Positions 1-9,198 of a stretch of DNA of 64,000 nucleotides are shown one piece after another. Position 1 is the stretch's first letter. Each line of letters begins with the position of its first letter. Position numbers and translations under genes: made by a program. This stretch comes from Chloroflexota bacterium. GTDB lineage: Bacteria; Chloroflexota; Anaerolineae; Anaerolineales; UBA4823. The notes under the pieces were generated by a model, which saw only the letters and a list, made by a program, of their open reading frames with translations, made no database searches and was not told where the DNA came from. The stretch covers positions 62,001 through 126,000 of the forward strand of contig JAJUJL010000014.1 in the NCBI GenBank assembly GCA_029265355.1. Reading direction: 5' to 3'.

Positions 1-239
1 AGACTTATGAATGCGGCATCGAAACGGTCGGCGATACCTCGGTGCAGTTCCGCGTCCAGTACTACCTGTTCACCCTGGTTTTCCTGATCTTCGATGTGGA
101 AATCGTTTTCCTCTACCCGTGGGCTGTTGCCTACGAACAACTCGATTTATTTGCAGTTGTCGCAGGCATACTTTTCATCTTCCTGCTGGTTGACGGCTTA
201 ATATTTGCCTGGCGCAAAGGCGCTTTGGAGTGGGAGTAA
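1..239 (+). CDS. nuoA: NADH-quinone oxidoreductase subunit A, 3' part
   Basis: This is the C-terminal part of a small membrane subunit of respiratory complex I; the start lies before the window and the open frame runs from base 3. The translation opens with the YECG motif that marks the NuoA loop, continues with a [12 protein letters not shown] membrane segment typical of the family, and ends after a second hydrophobic segment with GALEWE. NuoA sits at the junction of the membrane and peripheral arms next to NuoH. The next gene is nuoH, so the peripheral-arm genes must lie upstream or elsewhere. A hairpin follows the stop codon. Confidence 0.93.
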   Translation, partial: TYECGIETVGDTSVQFRVQYYLFTLVFLIFDVEIVFLYPWAVAYEQLDLFAVVAGILFIFLLVDGLIFAWRKGALEWE

Positions 240-259
240 ATTGACTTCACGAAAAGCGT

Positions 260-304
260 AAAAGGCTGATGGCGACGGTGCAACCACCCCACCTTCAGCC
301 TTTT
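260..304 (+). terminator. Hairpin between nuoA and nuoH, possible terminator or attenuator
   Basis: AAAAGGCTGA at 260-269 pairs with TCAGCCTTTT at 295-304, with a smaller GGTG/CACC helix inside the loop. The right arm ends in four T and the next bases are also T-rich. It lies between two genes of one complex, so it may reduce rather than stop read-through. Confidence 0.5.
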
Positions 305-329
305 AGTTTGATTATTGAGGAGTTACTCT

Positions 330-1538
330 ATGGGTGATCCAATAACTGCGATTTCTCTCTGGTTGGATGGATTGCTGGCCGGCTGGGGGCTGGCGCCGGC
401 CTTGATCATCGTCATAAAAGCGCTGCTGGGTGTGGGCGCTTTGGCGACTGCGGTGCTGCTGGTGGATATCTTCCTGGTTTGGGTTGAGCGCAAAGTGGTG
501 GCGCGTTTCCAGGATCGCTTGGGTCCGAACCGCCTGGGACCGTTTGGTTTGATCCAGCCATTTGCCGACGTGATAAAGCTCTTGATCAAGGAGGATATCA
601 CTCCAGTGGGGGCTGATCGCATCGTGTACAACCTGGCGCCGATCATGGCGCTGGCGACCGTGCTGCTGCTGTGGGCGGTCATCCCGCTTGCCCCAACGGT
701 GGTGGGCACCGACGTGAACGTGGGCGTGCTGTACATCGTCGGCGTCGGCGCGCTGGGCACCCTGGGAATCATCATGGCCGGTTGGGCGTCCAACAACAAA
801 TATGCGCTGATTGGCGCTTTCCGCACCGTGGCGCAGATGGTTTCCTATGAAGTACCGATGGTCATTGCTTTGCTCGTGCCGGTGCTGCTGGCGCGTTCGA
901 TGGGCATCAACTCGATTGTCAACGCTCAAGACAGTTACTGGTTCATCCTGGTGGCGCCGATCGCCTTTTTGCTGACGCTGATCACTTCGATCGCTGAACT
1001 GGGACGCGCCCCTTTCGACCTGGTGGAAGCCGAGTCCGAGATCGTGGCAGGCTTTCACATCGAATACACCGGCATGAAGTTTGGCTTGTTTTACGCTGGC
1101 GAGCTGTTGCACGCGCTGACACTCTCGGGCATCGTGGCGTCGCTCTTCCTGGGCGGCTGGCGTGGCCCTGGCGCAGAGTCGTTCCCACTGCTTGGCATTG
1201 TGTACTTCTTCGCCAAAGCATTCTTCCTGTACTGGGTGATCATGTGGGTCAAATACTCCCTGCCGCGCATACGCATCGACCAGATGCTCAACCTCAACTG
1301 GAAATTCTTGACGCCTTTATCGCTGGTGGTGCTGGTGGTTACTGCACTGCTGGATAAGGCCTTGGTGGGTGTGCAACCCTGGGTGTATGTGCTGGTCTTG
1401 CTGGCGGCGAACCTGGTCATCGCCTGGGTCACCTTGCAAATCCTGCGCTCCCGGGCGCGCAAAGAGCGCCAACGGGTGGCGGAACCGAGACCGATTGCCC
1501 GCCCGCCCGCGGCGCCGGTATCTTCGCAGGGCGCCTGA
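330..1538 (+). CDS. nuoH: NADH-quinone oxidoreductase subunit H
   Basis: NuoH forms the quinone-access channel and links the peripheral arm to the proton-pumping subunits. The protein is 402 residues, longer than the usual 320-350, and has about eight membrane segments. The family-typical segments VWVERKVVARFQDRLGPNR near the start and IAELGRAPFDLVEAESEIVAGF in the middle, which carries the acidic quinone-channel loop, are both visible. The extra length is a C-terminal Arg/Pro-rich tail after the last membrane helix. The ATG at 330 follows GAGGAG at 317-322; an upstream TTG at 315 would overlap that ribosome site and is less likely. There is no nuoI between this gene and nuoJ, unlike the common order. 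Confidence 0.97.
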   Translation: MGDPITAISLWLDGLLAGWGLAPALIIVIKALLGVGALATAVLLVDIFLVWVERKVVARFQDRLGPNRLGPFGLIQPFADVIKLLIKEDITPVGADRIVYNLAPIMALATVLLLWAVIPLAPTVVGTDVNVGVLYIVGVGALGTLGIIMAGWASNNKYALIGAFRTVAQMVSYEVPMVIALLVPVLLARSMGINSIVNAQDSYWFILVAPIAFLLTLITSIAELGRAPFDLVEAESEIVAGFHIEYTGMKFGLFYAGELLHALTLSGIVASLFLGGWRGPGAESFPLLGIVYFFAKAFFLYWVIMWVKYSLPRIRIDQMLNLNWKFLTPLSLVVLVVTALLDKALVGVQPWVYVLVLLAANLVIAWVTLQILRSRARKERQRVAEPRPIARPPAAPVSSQGA

Positions 1539-1585
1539 ACCAGGCTGTATTTTTTATTCATACGCCCTGATCCTGGAGGAGGCTT

Positions 1586-2095
1586 ATGACAGCTTTACAA
1601 ATCATTTTCTTGATTACGGCGGTGATCACCCTGGGGGCAGCGGCGATGGTGGTCATCACGCGCAACCTGGTGCACGCCGCCCTATGGTTGATCATGACCT
1701 TTTTTGGCATCTCTGTGCTGTACGTTTTGTTGAACGCCGGTTTCCTGGCGGTGGCGCAGGTGGTGATCTACATCGGCGCCATCTCGATCTTGATGATTTT
1801 TGCCATTATGCTCACCCGCCGCGTGCAGCAGGATTTTGGCCCACAAACCAATGCTGCCTGGCCCTGGGCTCTGGTGATCGCTGCGGCGCTCTTCGGCGGC
1901 TTGATCTGGATCTTCTCCGGTTGGGGCAACTTCTTCACCCAGGCGCCGGTGATGGGCGAGCGCGCCGACCCGCTGCGCCAGCTCGGCATGGCGCTGGTTT
2001 CTCCAGAGCAATACGTCATCCCCTTCGAAGTGGCCTCGGTGATGCTGACCGCTGCTCTGATCGGCGCCATCATGGTCGCCTGGGAACGAAAGTAG
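1586..2095 (+). CDS. nuoJ: NADH-quinone oxidoreductase subunit J
   Basis: NuoJ is a membrane subunit of complex I whose third helix takes part in coupling. The 169-residue product has about five hydrophobic segments. It contains the segment AQVVIYIGAISILMIFAIML, which includes the family's Y-x-G-A-I helix with its pi-bulge region. The size matches the family. It starts at an ATG preceded by GGAGGAGG and is followed 12 bases later by nuoK in the same orientation. Confidence 0.96.
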   Translation: MTALQIIFLITAVITLGAAAMVVITRNLVHAALWLIMTFFGISVLYVLLNAGFLAVAQVVIYIGAISILMIFAIMLTRRVQQDFGPQTNAAWPWALVIAAALFGGLIWIFSGWGNFFTQAPVMGERADPLRQLGMALVSPEQYVIPFEVASVMLTAALIGAIMVAWERK

Positions 2096-2107
2096 GCAGG
2101 AGGCGGT

Positions 2108-2416
2108 ATGATCCCGTTATCTTATTTCCTGGTTTTTGCTGCAGCGCTCTTCTCGATCGGCCTGTACGGTGTGCTGGCGCGCAGAAACGCGATTGCCATC
2201 CTGATGGGGGTCGAGCTGATGCTCAACGCGGTCAATATCAACCTGGTGGCTTTCTGGCGCTACATCACGCCGACGCAAATCGCCGGGCAAGCTTTCGCGG
2301 TGATGGTGTTTGCCGTGGCGGCTGCAGAAGTGGCTGTTGGCCTGGCGCTGGTCATCTCCATTTACCGCCGGCGCAACACGGTCGTGGCGGACGACATCGA
2401 CTTGTTGAAGTTCTAA
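2108..2416 (+). CDS. nuoK: NADH-quinone oxidoreductase subunit K
   Basis: NuoK is the small three-helix subunit that lies between NuoJ and the antiporter-like subunits. The 102-residue product has the family length. It carries two membrane glutamates in characteristic places: GVELMLNAVNINLVAF in helix 2 and AAAEVAVGLALVISIYRR in helix 3. These are the conserved acids of the central proton axis. The ATG follows CAGGAGGCGGT. The gene is closely spaced with nuoJ and nuoL. Confidence 0.97.
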   Translation: MIPLSYFLVFAAALFSIGLYGVLARRNAIAILMGVELMLNAVNINLVAFWRYITPTQIAGQAFAVMVFAVAAAEVAVGLALVISIYRRRNTVVADDIDLLKF

Positions 2417-2443
2417 TTCACCCGGTCCGCAGGAGAACGATTA

Positions 2444-4627
2444 ATGGCAACTGAACTCATCATCTGGTTGATCCCCCTTCCGCCGTTGCTGGCGTTTTTT
2501 ATCATTACGCTGCTGACCACGCGCAGCAAGGCGCTGAGCCACACGATTGCGGTGGGCGCCGCGCTGCTCTCGTGGCTGGGCAGCATGGTGGTGTTCTTCC
2601 GCGCCATCCAGGTTGAACACTTTGGAGAGCACCCCTTCGTATCTTCGATCCCCTGGCTGGCAACCGGCGACACTTATTTCCGCATCGGCGTGCAGATCGA
2701 CCCGCTCTCGGCTGCTTCGCTGTTCTTTGTCGCCTGGACGGTGCTGATGATCTTCATCTACAGCGTCGGCTACCACAACTACGGGCAGCCCGAGGGCGAC
2801 CACGACCTGCCTGGTTTGCCGCCGCACGGCGCCACGGTGAAAGACGCCCACGGGCATGAGCACCGCGTGCTATCGGTTGAGCCGATGTACTCGCGCTTCT
2901 TTGCTTTCATTGGCTTATTTGCCTTTGGTATGTACACGCTGGTGGTCTCCGACAACCTGCTCACCCTGTTCGTGGGTTGGGAGATCATGGGATTATGTTC
3001 TTATCTTTTGATCGGCTTTTGGTACGGCAAACCCTCCGCCCGCGCCGCCATGATCAAAGCCTTCCTGACCACGCGTGTGGGCGATGTGTTCATGCTGCTG
3101 GGCCTGGCGTATCTCTACTCCCAGACCGGCACGCTCAACTACCGCGAGATCTTCTACAACGCTGAGACGTTGCACATGCTGGCGGAGCACAGCTCGGGCT
3201 TCCTGGGGCTCTCGGCAGCGGCGCTGATCGGTATCCTGCTGTTCATCGGTACCGTCGGCAAGTCGGCGCAGTTCCCGCTGCACGTCTGGCTCCCGGATGC
3301 CATGGAAGGCCCCACGCCAGTCTCCGCCATGATCCATGCCGCGACGATGGTCTCTGCCGGCGTGTACATGGTGATCCGCATCTTCCCGCTGCTCTCGGCT
3401 GGAGCGGAGCATGCCGCCACACCGGCGATGCTGGTCATGTCGATCATCGGCGCCTTCACCGCATTGTTTGCGGCGACGATCGCCGTGGCCCAGGACGATA
3501 TCAAGCGCGTCCTGGCGTACTCCACCATCTCGCAGCTCGGCTACATGGTGGCGGCGCTGGGCATCGGCGCCTACGTGGCGGCGGCTTTCCACCTGATCAC
3601 CCACGCGTTCTTCAAGGCGCTGCTCTTCCTCGGTTCCGGCTCGGTGATCCACGGCATGGAGCACGGCGTGCTGCACACCGGCAATCACAGCGTTGATCCG
3701 CAGAATATGAAGAATATGGGCGGTCTGCGCCACAAGATGCCGATCACTTTTTGGACTTTTCTGGTCGGCGGATTTGCTCTGTCGGGCTTCCCGCTGGTCA
3801 CGGCGGGTTTCTGGTCCAAAGATGAAATCCTGGCGGACGCCTGGGGGCACGGGCATTACGTGGTCTTCGGAACGCTGGCGCTGGCGGCGCTGCTGACCGC
3901 TTTCTACACCATGCGCCAGATCACGATGACGTTCCTGGGCGAGCCGCGCACCGAAGAAGCCAAACACGCTCACGAGACGCCCTGGACAATGACTTTCCCG
4001 CTGGTGGTGCTGGCGGTCTTCGCTGTGGGTGCAGGGTGGGTGGGCATCCCCGAGCATTTTCCGGTCATCGGCGGCCTGGTTCCCAACTGGTTCCACGAGT
4101 TCGTTGGCGGCACGCTGCTCGAGCACCCGGAGGCAGTGGAATTCAACATCATCCCGCTGCTCACCTCGCTGGTGGTGGCGTTGGGCGGCCTGTACGCTGG
4201 TTGGTTGGCGTACCGCAATTATTCCCAGAGCCGCGTGGACGCAGCCGAGAAAGCGTTGGGCGGCCTCTACCATCTGCCGCGCCACAAGTACTACTTCGAT
4301 GAGCTGTACGATCGTATCTTCATCAAGCCGGCGATCTGGCTGGCAGAATCCTTCACCTCGGCCTGGATGGATCGCGGTGTGATCGACGGTTTCCTGCACT
4401 GGGTGGCGTACATCACCGGGCGCATTGGCAATTTCTTCCGCGATGCGATCGACAAGCCAATTGTCAACGGGCTGGCGGATAAGCTGGCTGACACGATGAA
4501 ATGGCTGGGCCGCGTCTTCCCGCCAGTGATCCAAACCGGCCGCGTGCAGCAGTACATGATCATGGCGCTGGTCAGCCTGGCGGCGTTCAGCGCCCTGTTC
4601 TACTACCTGCTGGTAATGACACCCTAG
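2444..4627 (+). CDS. nuoL: NADH-quinone oxidoreductase subunit L, long form with extended lateral-helix region
   Basis: NuoL is the distal antiporter-like proton pump of complex I and carries the lateral helix that lies along its neighbours. At 727 residues it is over 100 longer than typical bacterial NuoL. Core motifs are intact: GWEIMGLCSYLLIGFWY with the helix-5 glutamate, and GKSAQFPLHVWLPDAM with the helix-7 lysine (Lys273). Two insertions are visible. One is a His/Gly-rich loop at about residues 111-147. The other is roughly 30 extra residues at about 640-690, between the LYDRIFIKP segment and the QTGR motif before the last helix. The second insertion is where NuoL is lengthened in complexes with an additional NuoM, and two nuoM genes follow here. 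Confidence 0.96.
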   Translation: MATELIIWLIPLPPLLAFFIITLLTTRSKALSHTIAVGAALLSWLGSMVVFFRAIQVEHFGEHPFVSSIPWLATGDTYFRIGVQIDPLSAASLFFVAWTVLMIFIYSVGYHNYGQPEGDHDLPGLPPHGATVKDAHGHEHRVLSVEPMYSRFFAFIGLFAFGMYTLVVSDNLLTLFVGWEIMGLCSYLLIGFWYGKPSARAAMIKAFLTTRVGDVFMLLGLAYLYSQTGTLNYREIFYNAETLHMLAEHSSGFLGLSAAALIGILLFIGTVGKSAQFPLHVWLPDAMEGPTPVSAMIHAATMVSAGVYMVIRIFPLLSAGAEHAATPAMLVMSIIGAFTALFAATIAVAQDDIKRVLAYSTISQLGYMVAALGIGAYVAAAFHLITHAFFKALLFLGSGSVIHGMEHGVLHTGNHSVDPQNMKNMGGLRHKMPITFWTFLVGGFALSGFPLVTAGFWSKDEILADAWGHGHYVVFGTLALAALLTAFYTMRQITMTFLGEPRTEEAKHAHETPWTMTFPLVVLAVFAVGAGWVGIPEHFPVIGGLVPNWFHEFVGGTLLEHPEAVEFNIIPLLTSLVVALGGLYAGWLAYRNYSQSRVDAAEKALGGLYHLPRHKYYFDELYDRIFIKPAIWLAESFTSAWMDRGVIDGFLHWVAYITGRIGNFFRDAIDKPIVNGLADKLADTMKWLGRVFPPVIQTGRVQQYMIMALVSLAAFSALFYYLLVMTP

Positions 4628-4650
4628 GCTGCAGGCACGAGGAGCGAACG

Positions 4651-6201
4651 ATGGATTTCATTGTCAATAACTACCTGCTTACGCTGATATTGTTCACGCC
4701 AACCCTGGGCGCCTTGATCCTGTTTTTCTTGCCAGGTGAGAACAAGAGCCTGATCCGCTGGGCGGCTTTCTTGCTGAGCTTCATCCCGTTGGCGCTTTCA
4801 CTGGCGCTGTGGTTCCAATTCGACTCGACGCAGGCTGGCTTCCAGTTCGAGCAGCGCGCCGCCTGGTACCCTGCCATCAACTCTTCTTACCACCTGGGTG
4901 TGGATGGCATCTCGCTGACCATGGTGCTGCTGACCACACTGCTCACCCCGCTCTCGATCCTGGCCTCTTTTGGCATCCAGGACCGGGTGAAAGCCTTCAT
5001 GATGCTGTTCCTGTTCCTGGAAACGGGCATGCTGGGCGTGTTCCTGGCGCTGGACCTGCTGCTCTTCTTCGTTTTCTGGGAGATCGGCCTGGTGCCAATG
5101 TATTTCTTGATCAACCAGTGGGGCAGCGAGAAGGGCGAGCGCACCGTGTGGGGCGGGCGCAAGATGCCAGCCCGCGCTTACGCCTCGTTCAAGTTCATGA
5201 TCTACACCATGGCGGGTTCGCTGGGCTTGCTGCTGGCAATCCAGATGATCGGCGTGGTGTCGGGCACCTTCGACCTGATGGAGCTGTACCGCATCTGGCC
5301 CAGCCTGGATAAGCCCTTGTTTGGGTTGAGCATCAACGTGGTGAAGAGCATCGCCTTCTGGGCGTTCACGATCGCCTTCGCCCTGAAGGTGCCGGTGTGG
5401 CCGTTCCACACCTGGCTGCCGGACGCCCACACCGAAGCGCCCACCGCCGGCTCGATGATCCTGGCGGGCGTGCTGCTCAAGCTAGGCGCGTATGGTTTTC
5501 TGCGCCTGGTGCTGCCGCTGTATCCCACCGAAGCCAGGACCTACGCCGGGGCGCTGGCCTTCCTGGCGGTGATGGCGATCATCTTCGGCGCGCTGGCCTC
5601 CTTCGGGCAGAGTGACTTCAAACGGCTGGTGGCCTATTCCTCGGTCAATCACATGGGTTTCGTGGTGCTGGGCATCGCCGCCGCGGCTGCTGCTGCGGGC
5701 ACACAGGATGCGCACATCGCGATGAACGGCGCTGTGCTGCAGATGTTCAACCACGGCCTGTCGGCGGCTGGCATGTTCTTCCTGGTGGGCGTGATCTACG
5801 AGCGCACCCACACCCGCGATCTGAACGAATACGGAGGACTCTTCCCACTGGTGCCTGTATACGGGGCTATCTTGATGTTTACCTCCATGGCCTCGCTCGG
5901 GCTGCCGGGGTTGAACGGTTTCATCTCCGAGTTCCTGGTGGTGCGGGGCTCCTGGCCCATTTTCAGCGTCTACACCGCCCTGGCGATGATCGGCCTGTTC
6001 TTCACCGGCGCTTACATTTTGAAGGGTATCCGCCAGGTGCTGCACGGGCCGTTGAACGAAAAGTGGGCCGGGCATTTGACCGAAATCAACGCCCGTGAAG
6101 TCTTCGTCATCGTTCCCCTGATGATCTTGATCTTGTGGATTGGCGTGTACCCGGACTGGATCCTGGGCGTGATCAACCGGGCGGTTACAGCGCTATTCTA
6201 G
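4651..6201 (+). CDS. nuoM: NADH-quinone oxidoreductase subunit M, first copy
   Basis: This is an antiporter-like proton-pumping subunit of 516 residues with about 14 membrane helices. Pump residues are present: the helix-5 glutamate in FWEIGLVPMYFLI, the helix-7 lysine in ALKVPVWPFHTWLPDAH (Lys246), the helix-8 lysine in GVLLKLGAYGFLR, and the helix-12 glutamate in GFISEFLVVRG. The ATG follows GAGGAGCGAACG. The open frame extends further upstream inside nuoL but without a ribosome site. It is followed by a second, clearly different NuoM gene rather than by nuoN. All canonical residues being present makes this the conventional NuoM. Confidence 0.96.
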   Translation: MDFIVNNYLLTLILFTPTLGALILFFLPGENKSLIRWAAFLLSFIPLALSLALWFQFDSTQAGFQFEQRAAWYPAINSSYHLGVDGISLTMVLLTTLLTPLSILASFGIQDRVKAFMMLFLFLETGMLGVFLALDLLLFFVFWEIGLVPMYFLINQWGSEKGERTVWGGRKMPARAYASFKFMIYTMAGSLGLLLAIQMIGVVSGTFDLMELYRIWPSLDKPLFGLSINVVKSIAFWAFTIAFALKVPVWPFHTWLPDAHTEAPTAGSMILAGVLLKLGAYGFLRLVLPLYPTEARTYAGALAFLAVMAIIFGALASFGQSDFKRLVAYSSVNHMGFVVLGIAAAAAAAGTQDAHIAMNGAVLQMFNHGLSAAGMFFLVGVIYERTHTRDLNEYGGLFPLVPVYGAILMFTSMASLGLPGLNGFISEFLVVRGSWPIFSVYTALAMIGLFFTGAYILKGIRQVLHGPLNEKWAGHLTEINAREVFVIVPLMILILWIGVYPDWILGVINRAVTALF

Positions 6202-6227
6202 CGTGCTGTTTTAGCGTGAGGTGCTGA

Positions 6228-7700
6228 ATGCAGTTTCCAATCATAAGTTTCATCGTTTTTACCCCCATCCTGGCGGGCGTGCTACTGTTGCTCTTCCCCG
6301 CCGACCGCAAGACCGAAGTGCGCGTCACAGCCCTGGCAGCCGCCACTTTCTCGCTGGCGCTCTCGATCTGGCTGTATTTCTCGTACAATCTGCCGCAAGG
6401 CGGTTACCAGTTTGTCGAGAAATATGCCTGGCTGCCCGACCTGGGCATCTCGTACCATGTGGGCGTGGATGGCATGAGCGCCCCGCTGGTGCTGCTCACC
6501 GGCGTAGTCATGTTCACCGGTGTGCTCATCTCCTGGAAGATCGACGACCGGCCGCGCGAGTTCTTCGCCTTCCTGTTCATCCTGGCAACCGGCGTGTTCG
6601 GCGTATTCGTTGCGTTAGATCTGTTCATGCTGTTCTTTTTCTATGAAATCGCCGTCTTCCCCATGTACCTGTTGATCGCCATCTGGGGCTGGAAAGAGAC
6701 TCGCGAATACGCCGCCATGAAGCTGACGCTGTACCTGTTCGTAGGCTCGGTGATTGCCCTGGTCGGCGCGCTGGCTATGTACTTCATGTCGGGCCTCAAG
6801 ACCTTCGATATGCTCGCCCTGGAAGGCGCCAACTTCCCGATCTGGTTCCAGAACATCGCTTTCCCATTTGTCTTTTTCGGTTTTGCTGTGCTGGGCGGCA
6901 TTTTCCCCTTCCACAACTGGAGCCCGGATGGTCACGTGGCTGCACCCACGGCGGTTTCGATGTTCCACGCTGGTGTGCTGATGAAGCTGGGCGCTTTCGC
7001 TGCCCTGCGCGTCGGCATCATGCTGCTTCCGGAAGGCGCCAAGACGCACATGCCCTGGATCATCCTGCTGACGCTGGTCAACGTGGTCTACGGCGCCTAC
7101 ATCGCCAGCGTGCAGAACGATTTCAAATACGTCATCGGTTTCTCCTCGGTATCGCACATGGGTTTGGTGGCGATGGGTTTTGCCACGCTTAACCGAGAGG
7201 GCATGATCGGGGCCGGTGTGCAGATGTTCTCGCATGGCGTGATGACGGCTCTCTTCTTTGCTGTGGTCGGTATGATCTATGACCAGGCGCACACGCGCGA
7301 AATTCCCCGGCTTTCAGGCTTCCGGTTGTTCATGCCGGTGGTGGCGGTGGCTTTCATCATCGGCGGCCTGGTCTCGATGGGTATGCCGGGTTTTTCGGGC
7401 TTCATTGCTGAGTTTCCCATTTTTATGGGTGTGTGGGCGACCTATCCCTGGATCGCCATCGTGGCAGCCATCTCGATTGTGCTGACCGCATCGTATATCA
7501 TACGCATCATCAGCAAGGTCTTCTTTGGGCAACTCCCTGAAGAATTCGAGGGGCATATCACGGATGTGACCGTGTTGGATAAGCTGGCCCTGGTGGTGCT
7601 GTCCGTCATTTTGATCGGCGTCGGCGTCTACCCGCAAATCATGGTGCCGCTGGTCGAATCGGGCGTGAACAACGTCTTGCGCCTGTTGGGAGGTGCATAA
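6228..7700 (+). CDS. nuoM2: NADH-quinone oxidoreductase subunit M, second copy lacking the helix-7 lysine
   Basis: This is a second NuoM-type antiporter-like subunit of 490 residues, adjacent to the first and clearly diverged from it. The helix-5 glutamate (FFYEIAVFPMYLLI), helix-8 lysine (GVLMKLGAFAALR) and helix-12 glutamate (GFIAEFPIFMG) are kept. In helix 7 the usual lysine five residues before the P-[FL]-[HQ] turn is leucine (Leu222, in FAVLGGIFPFHNW), while NuoL, the first NuoM and NuoN of the same operon all have lysine there. The ATG is preceded by GAGGT. Its position fits an extra pump unit in a 2M-type complex. Whether it still moves a proton is not known. Confidence 0.93.
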   Translation: MQFPIISFIVFTPILAGVLLLLFPADRKTEVRVTALAAATFSLALSIWLYFSYNLPQGGYQFVEKYAWLPDLGISYHVGVDGMSAPLVLLTGVVMFTGVLISWKIDDRPREFFAFLFILATGVFGVFVALDLFMLFFFYEIAVFPMYLLIAIWGWKETREYAAMKLTLYLFVGSVIALVGALAMYFMSGLKTFDMLALEGANFPIWFQNIAFPFVFFGFAVLGGIFPFHNWSPDGHVAAPTAVSMFHAGVLMKLGAFAALRVGIMLLPEGAKTHMPWIILLTLVNVVYGAYIASVQNDFKYVIGFSSVSHMGLVAMGFATLNREGMIGAGVQMFSHGVMTALFFAVVGMIYDQAHTREIPRLSGFRLFMPVVAVAFIIGGLVSMGMPGFSGFIAEFPIFMGVWATYPWIAIVAAISIVLTASYIIRIISKVFFGQLPEEFEGHITDVTVLDKLALVVLSVILIGVGVYPQIMVPLVESGVNNVLRLLGGA

Positions 7701-7703
7701 GCT

Positions 7704-9167
7704 ATGACGATCGCATTCGAACCCTGGATGTACGTGGCAGTCTTGCCCGAAATTTTGTTGGTGGTGCTGACGTTGGTCGTGCTGGGCCTGGACCTGGCGC
7801 TGCCCGAGGAGCGTCGCGGTGGGTTGGGTTGGCTCACTGCTGGCGGCTTGACAGCTATCATCCTGGTGGGATTCGCCGTGGCCATGCCGGCTGGCGAACC
7901 GCGCCTGATGTGGGGCGGCATGTTGCGCCACGATTGGTTGGGCTTTGCCTTCAAGCTGACCGCCCTGTTCGCAGCAGCAGCTACCTCGCTGCTCTCCATG
8001 GACCTGGCGCAAGTGGGCAAGCGCGGCGAGTACTACCTGCTGCTGCTGGCTTCCACGCTGGGCATGATGCTGATGGGCTCAGCCGCCGATTTGGTCATGC
8101 TTTACCTGGCAATCGAGACCACTTCGATACCGCTGTATGTGCTGGCCGGCTTCCTGACCAGGGATGATAAATCCACCGAGGCCGGCTTCAAGTACCTGTT
8201 GTTTGGCGCGATGACCTCGGCGGTCATGCTGTACGGCTTCAGTCTGCTGTACGGCTTCACCGGCAGCACCAACCTTTACGAGCTGGCTTCTCTGGCGCAG
8301 GCCGGACAGCTCTCCCTGGCGTCGGTTTTCGGCAGCCTGTTGCTGGTGCTGGTTGGTTTTGCCTTCAAGATTTCCGCCGTGCCGCTGCAGTTTTGGGCGC
8401 CAGATGTGTACGAAGGCGCACCAACGCCGGTGGCCGGCTTCCTCTCGACCGCCTCGAAAGCCGCCGGTTTTGCGGTTCTGGTGCGGGTTTTGATGGCGGT
8501 GTTCCCTGGCATCCAGCCTTATTGGGGTGCGGTGATCTCCGCCCTGGCGGTAGCGACCATGACGCTGGGCAACTTCTTCGCGCTCAGCCAGAAGAACATC
8601 AAGCGCCTGTTGGCCTATTCCTCCATCGCGCATGCTGGCTACGCCCTGATCGGTGTGGCGGCGATCTCGATGCCTGGCTCCACCCTGGGCGCAACCAGCG
8701 TGGTGTTCTACCTGATCACCTACGTGGTCACCAATTTGGCAGCCTTCGGCGCCGTGGCGGCGGTGGGACGGGTGACTGGCTCCGACGAGATCGCTTCTTA
8801 TGCCGGGCTCAGCCGTCGCTCGCCCTGGTTGGCGCTGGTGCTGCTGGTGGCGCTGCTCTCGCTCTCGGGCATGCCGCCCTTCGGCGGTTTCGTGGTCAAG
8901 TTCGCCGTTTTCGCTGCCGCGGTGGAGGTGAACCTGATTTGGCTGGCGGTCATCGGTGTGCTCAACTCGATCATCGGCCTGTACTACTACCTGACGGTTT
9001 TGAAAGTGGTGTACTTGTACCGCTCTGAGGAGGAGGACAAGCCGATGCCGGTACCCGGCGGCTATGCCCTGGGACTGTTGGTGCTATGCGTCGGTATCCT
9101 GTTGATTGGCACGCTGTTTGCTCCCTGGTTCAGCTTTTCCAGCGGCGCGGCAGCGGCGCTGTTTTAG
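7704..9167 (+). CDS. nuoN: NADH-quinone oxidoreductase subunit N
   Basis: NuoN is the antiporter-like subunit that contacts NuoK. The 487-residue product has the family length and about 14 membrane segments. Visible motifs are YLAIETTSIPLYVLAGF (helix-5 glutamate), FAFKISAVPLQFWAPDVYEG (helix-7 lysine, Lys222) and LSLSGMPPFGGFVVKF near helix 12, where NuoN typically has lysine in place of glutamate. The ATG follows GGGAGG and the gene begins only three bases after nuoM2. It is the last gene of the complex I membrane-arm cluster, and an independent promoter follows. Confidence 0.96.
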   Translation: MTIAFEPWMYVAVLPEILLVVLTLVVLGLDLALPEERRGGLGWLTAGGLTAIILVGFAVAMPAGEPRLMWGGMLRHDWLGFAFKLTALFAAAATSLLSMDLAQVGKRGEYYLLLLASTLGMMLMGSAADLVMLYLAIETTSIPLYVLAGFLTRDDKSTEAGFKYLLFGAMTSAVMLYGFSLLYGFTGSTNLYELASLAQAGQLSLASVFGSLLLVLVGFAFKISAVPLQFWAPDVYEGAPTPVAGFLSTASKAAGFAVLVRVLMAVFPGIQPYWGAVISALAVATMTLGNFFALSQKNIKRLLAYSSIAHAGYALIGVAAISMPGSTLGATSVVFYLITYVVTNLAAFGAVAAVGRVTGSDEIASYAGLSRRSPWLALVLLVALLSLSGMPPFGGFVVKFAVFAAAVEVNLIWLAVIGVLNSIIGLYYYLTVLKVVYLYRSEEEDKPMPVPGGYALGLLVLCVGILLIGTLFAPWFSFSSGAAAALF

Positions 9168-9198
9168 GGAAGCTGGCGTGTCAATCGACAGCAGTTGG

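Noticed and set aside
1369-2454. A + strand frame overlapping nuoH end, nuoJ and nuoK
   Set aside because: It is out of frame with three recognised subunits and is Arg/Gly-rich without a family.
2993-4534. A long open frame on the - strand opposite nuoL
   Set aside because: It lies wholly antisense to a clear complex I gene, is rich in His, Gln and Arg, and has no family resemblance or ribosome site. GC-rich third positions create such frames.
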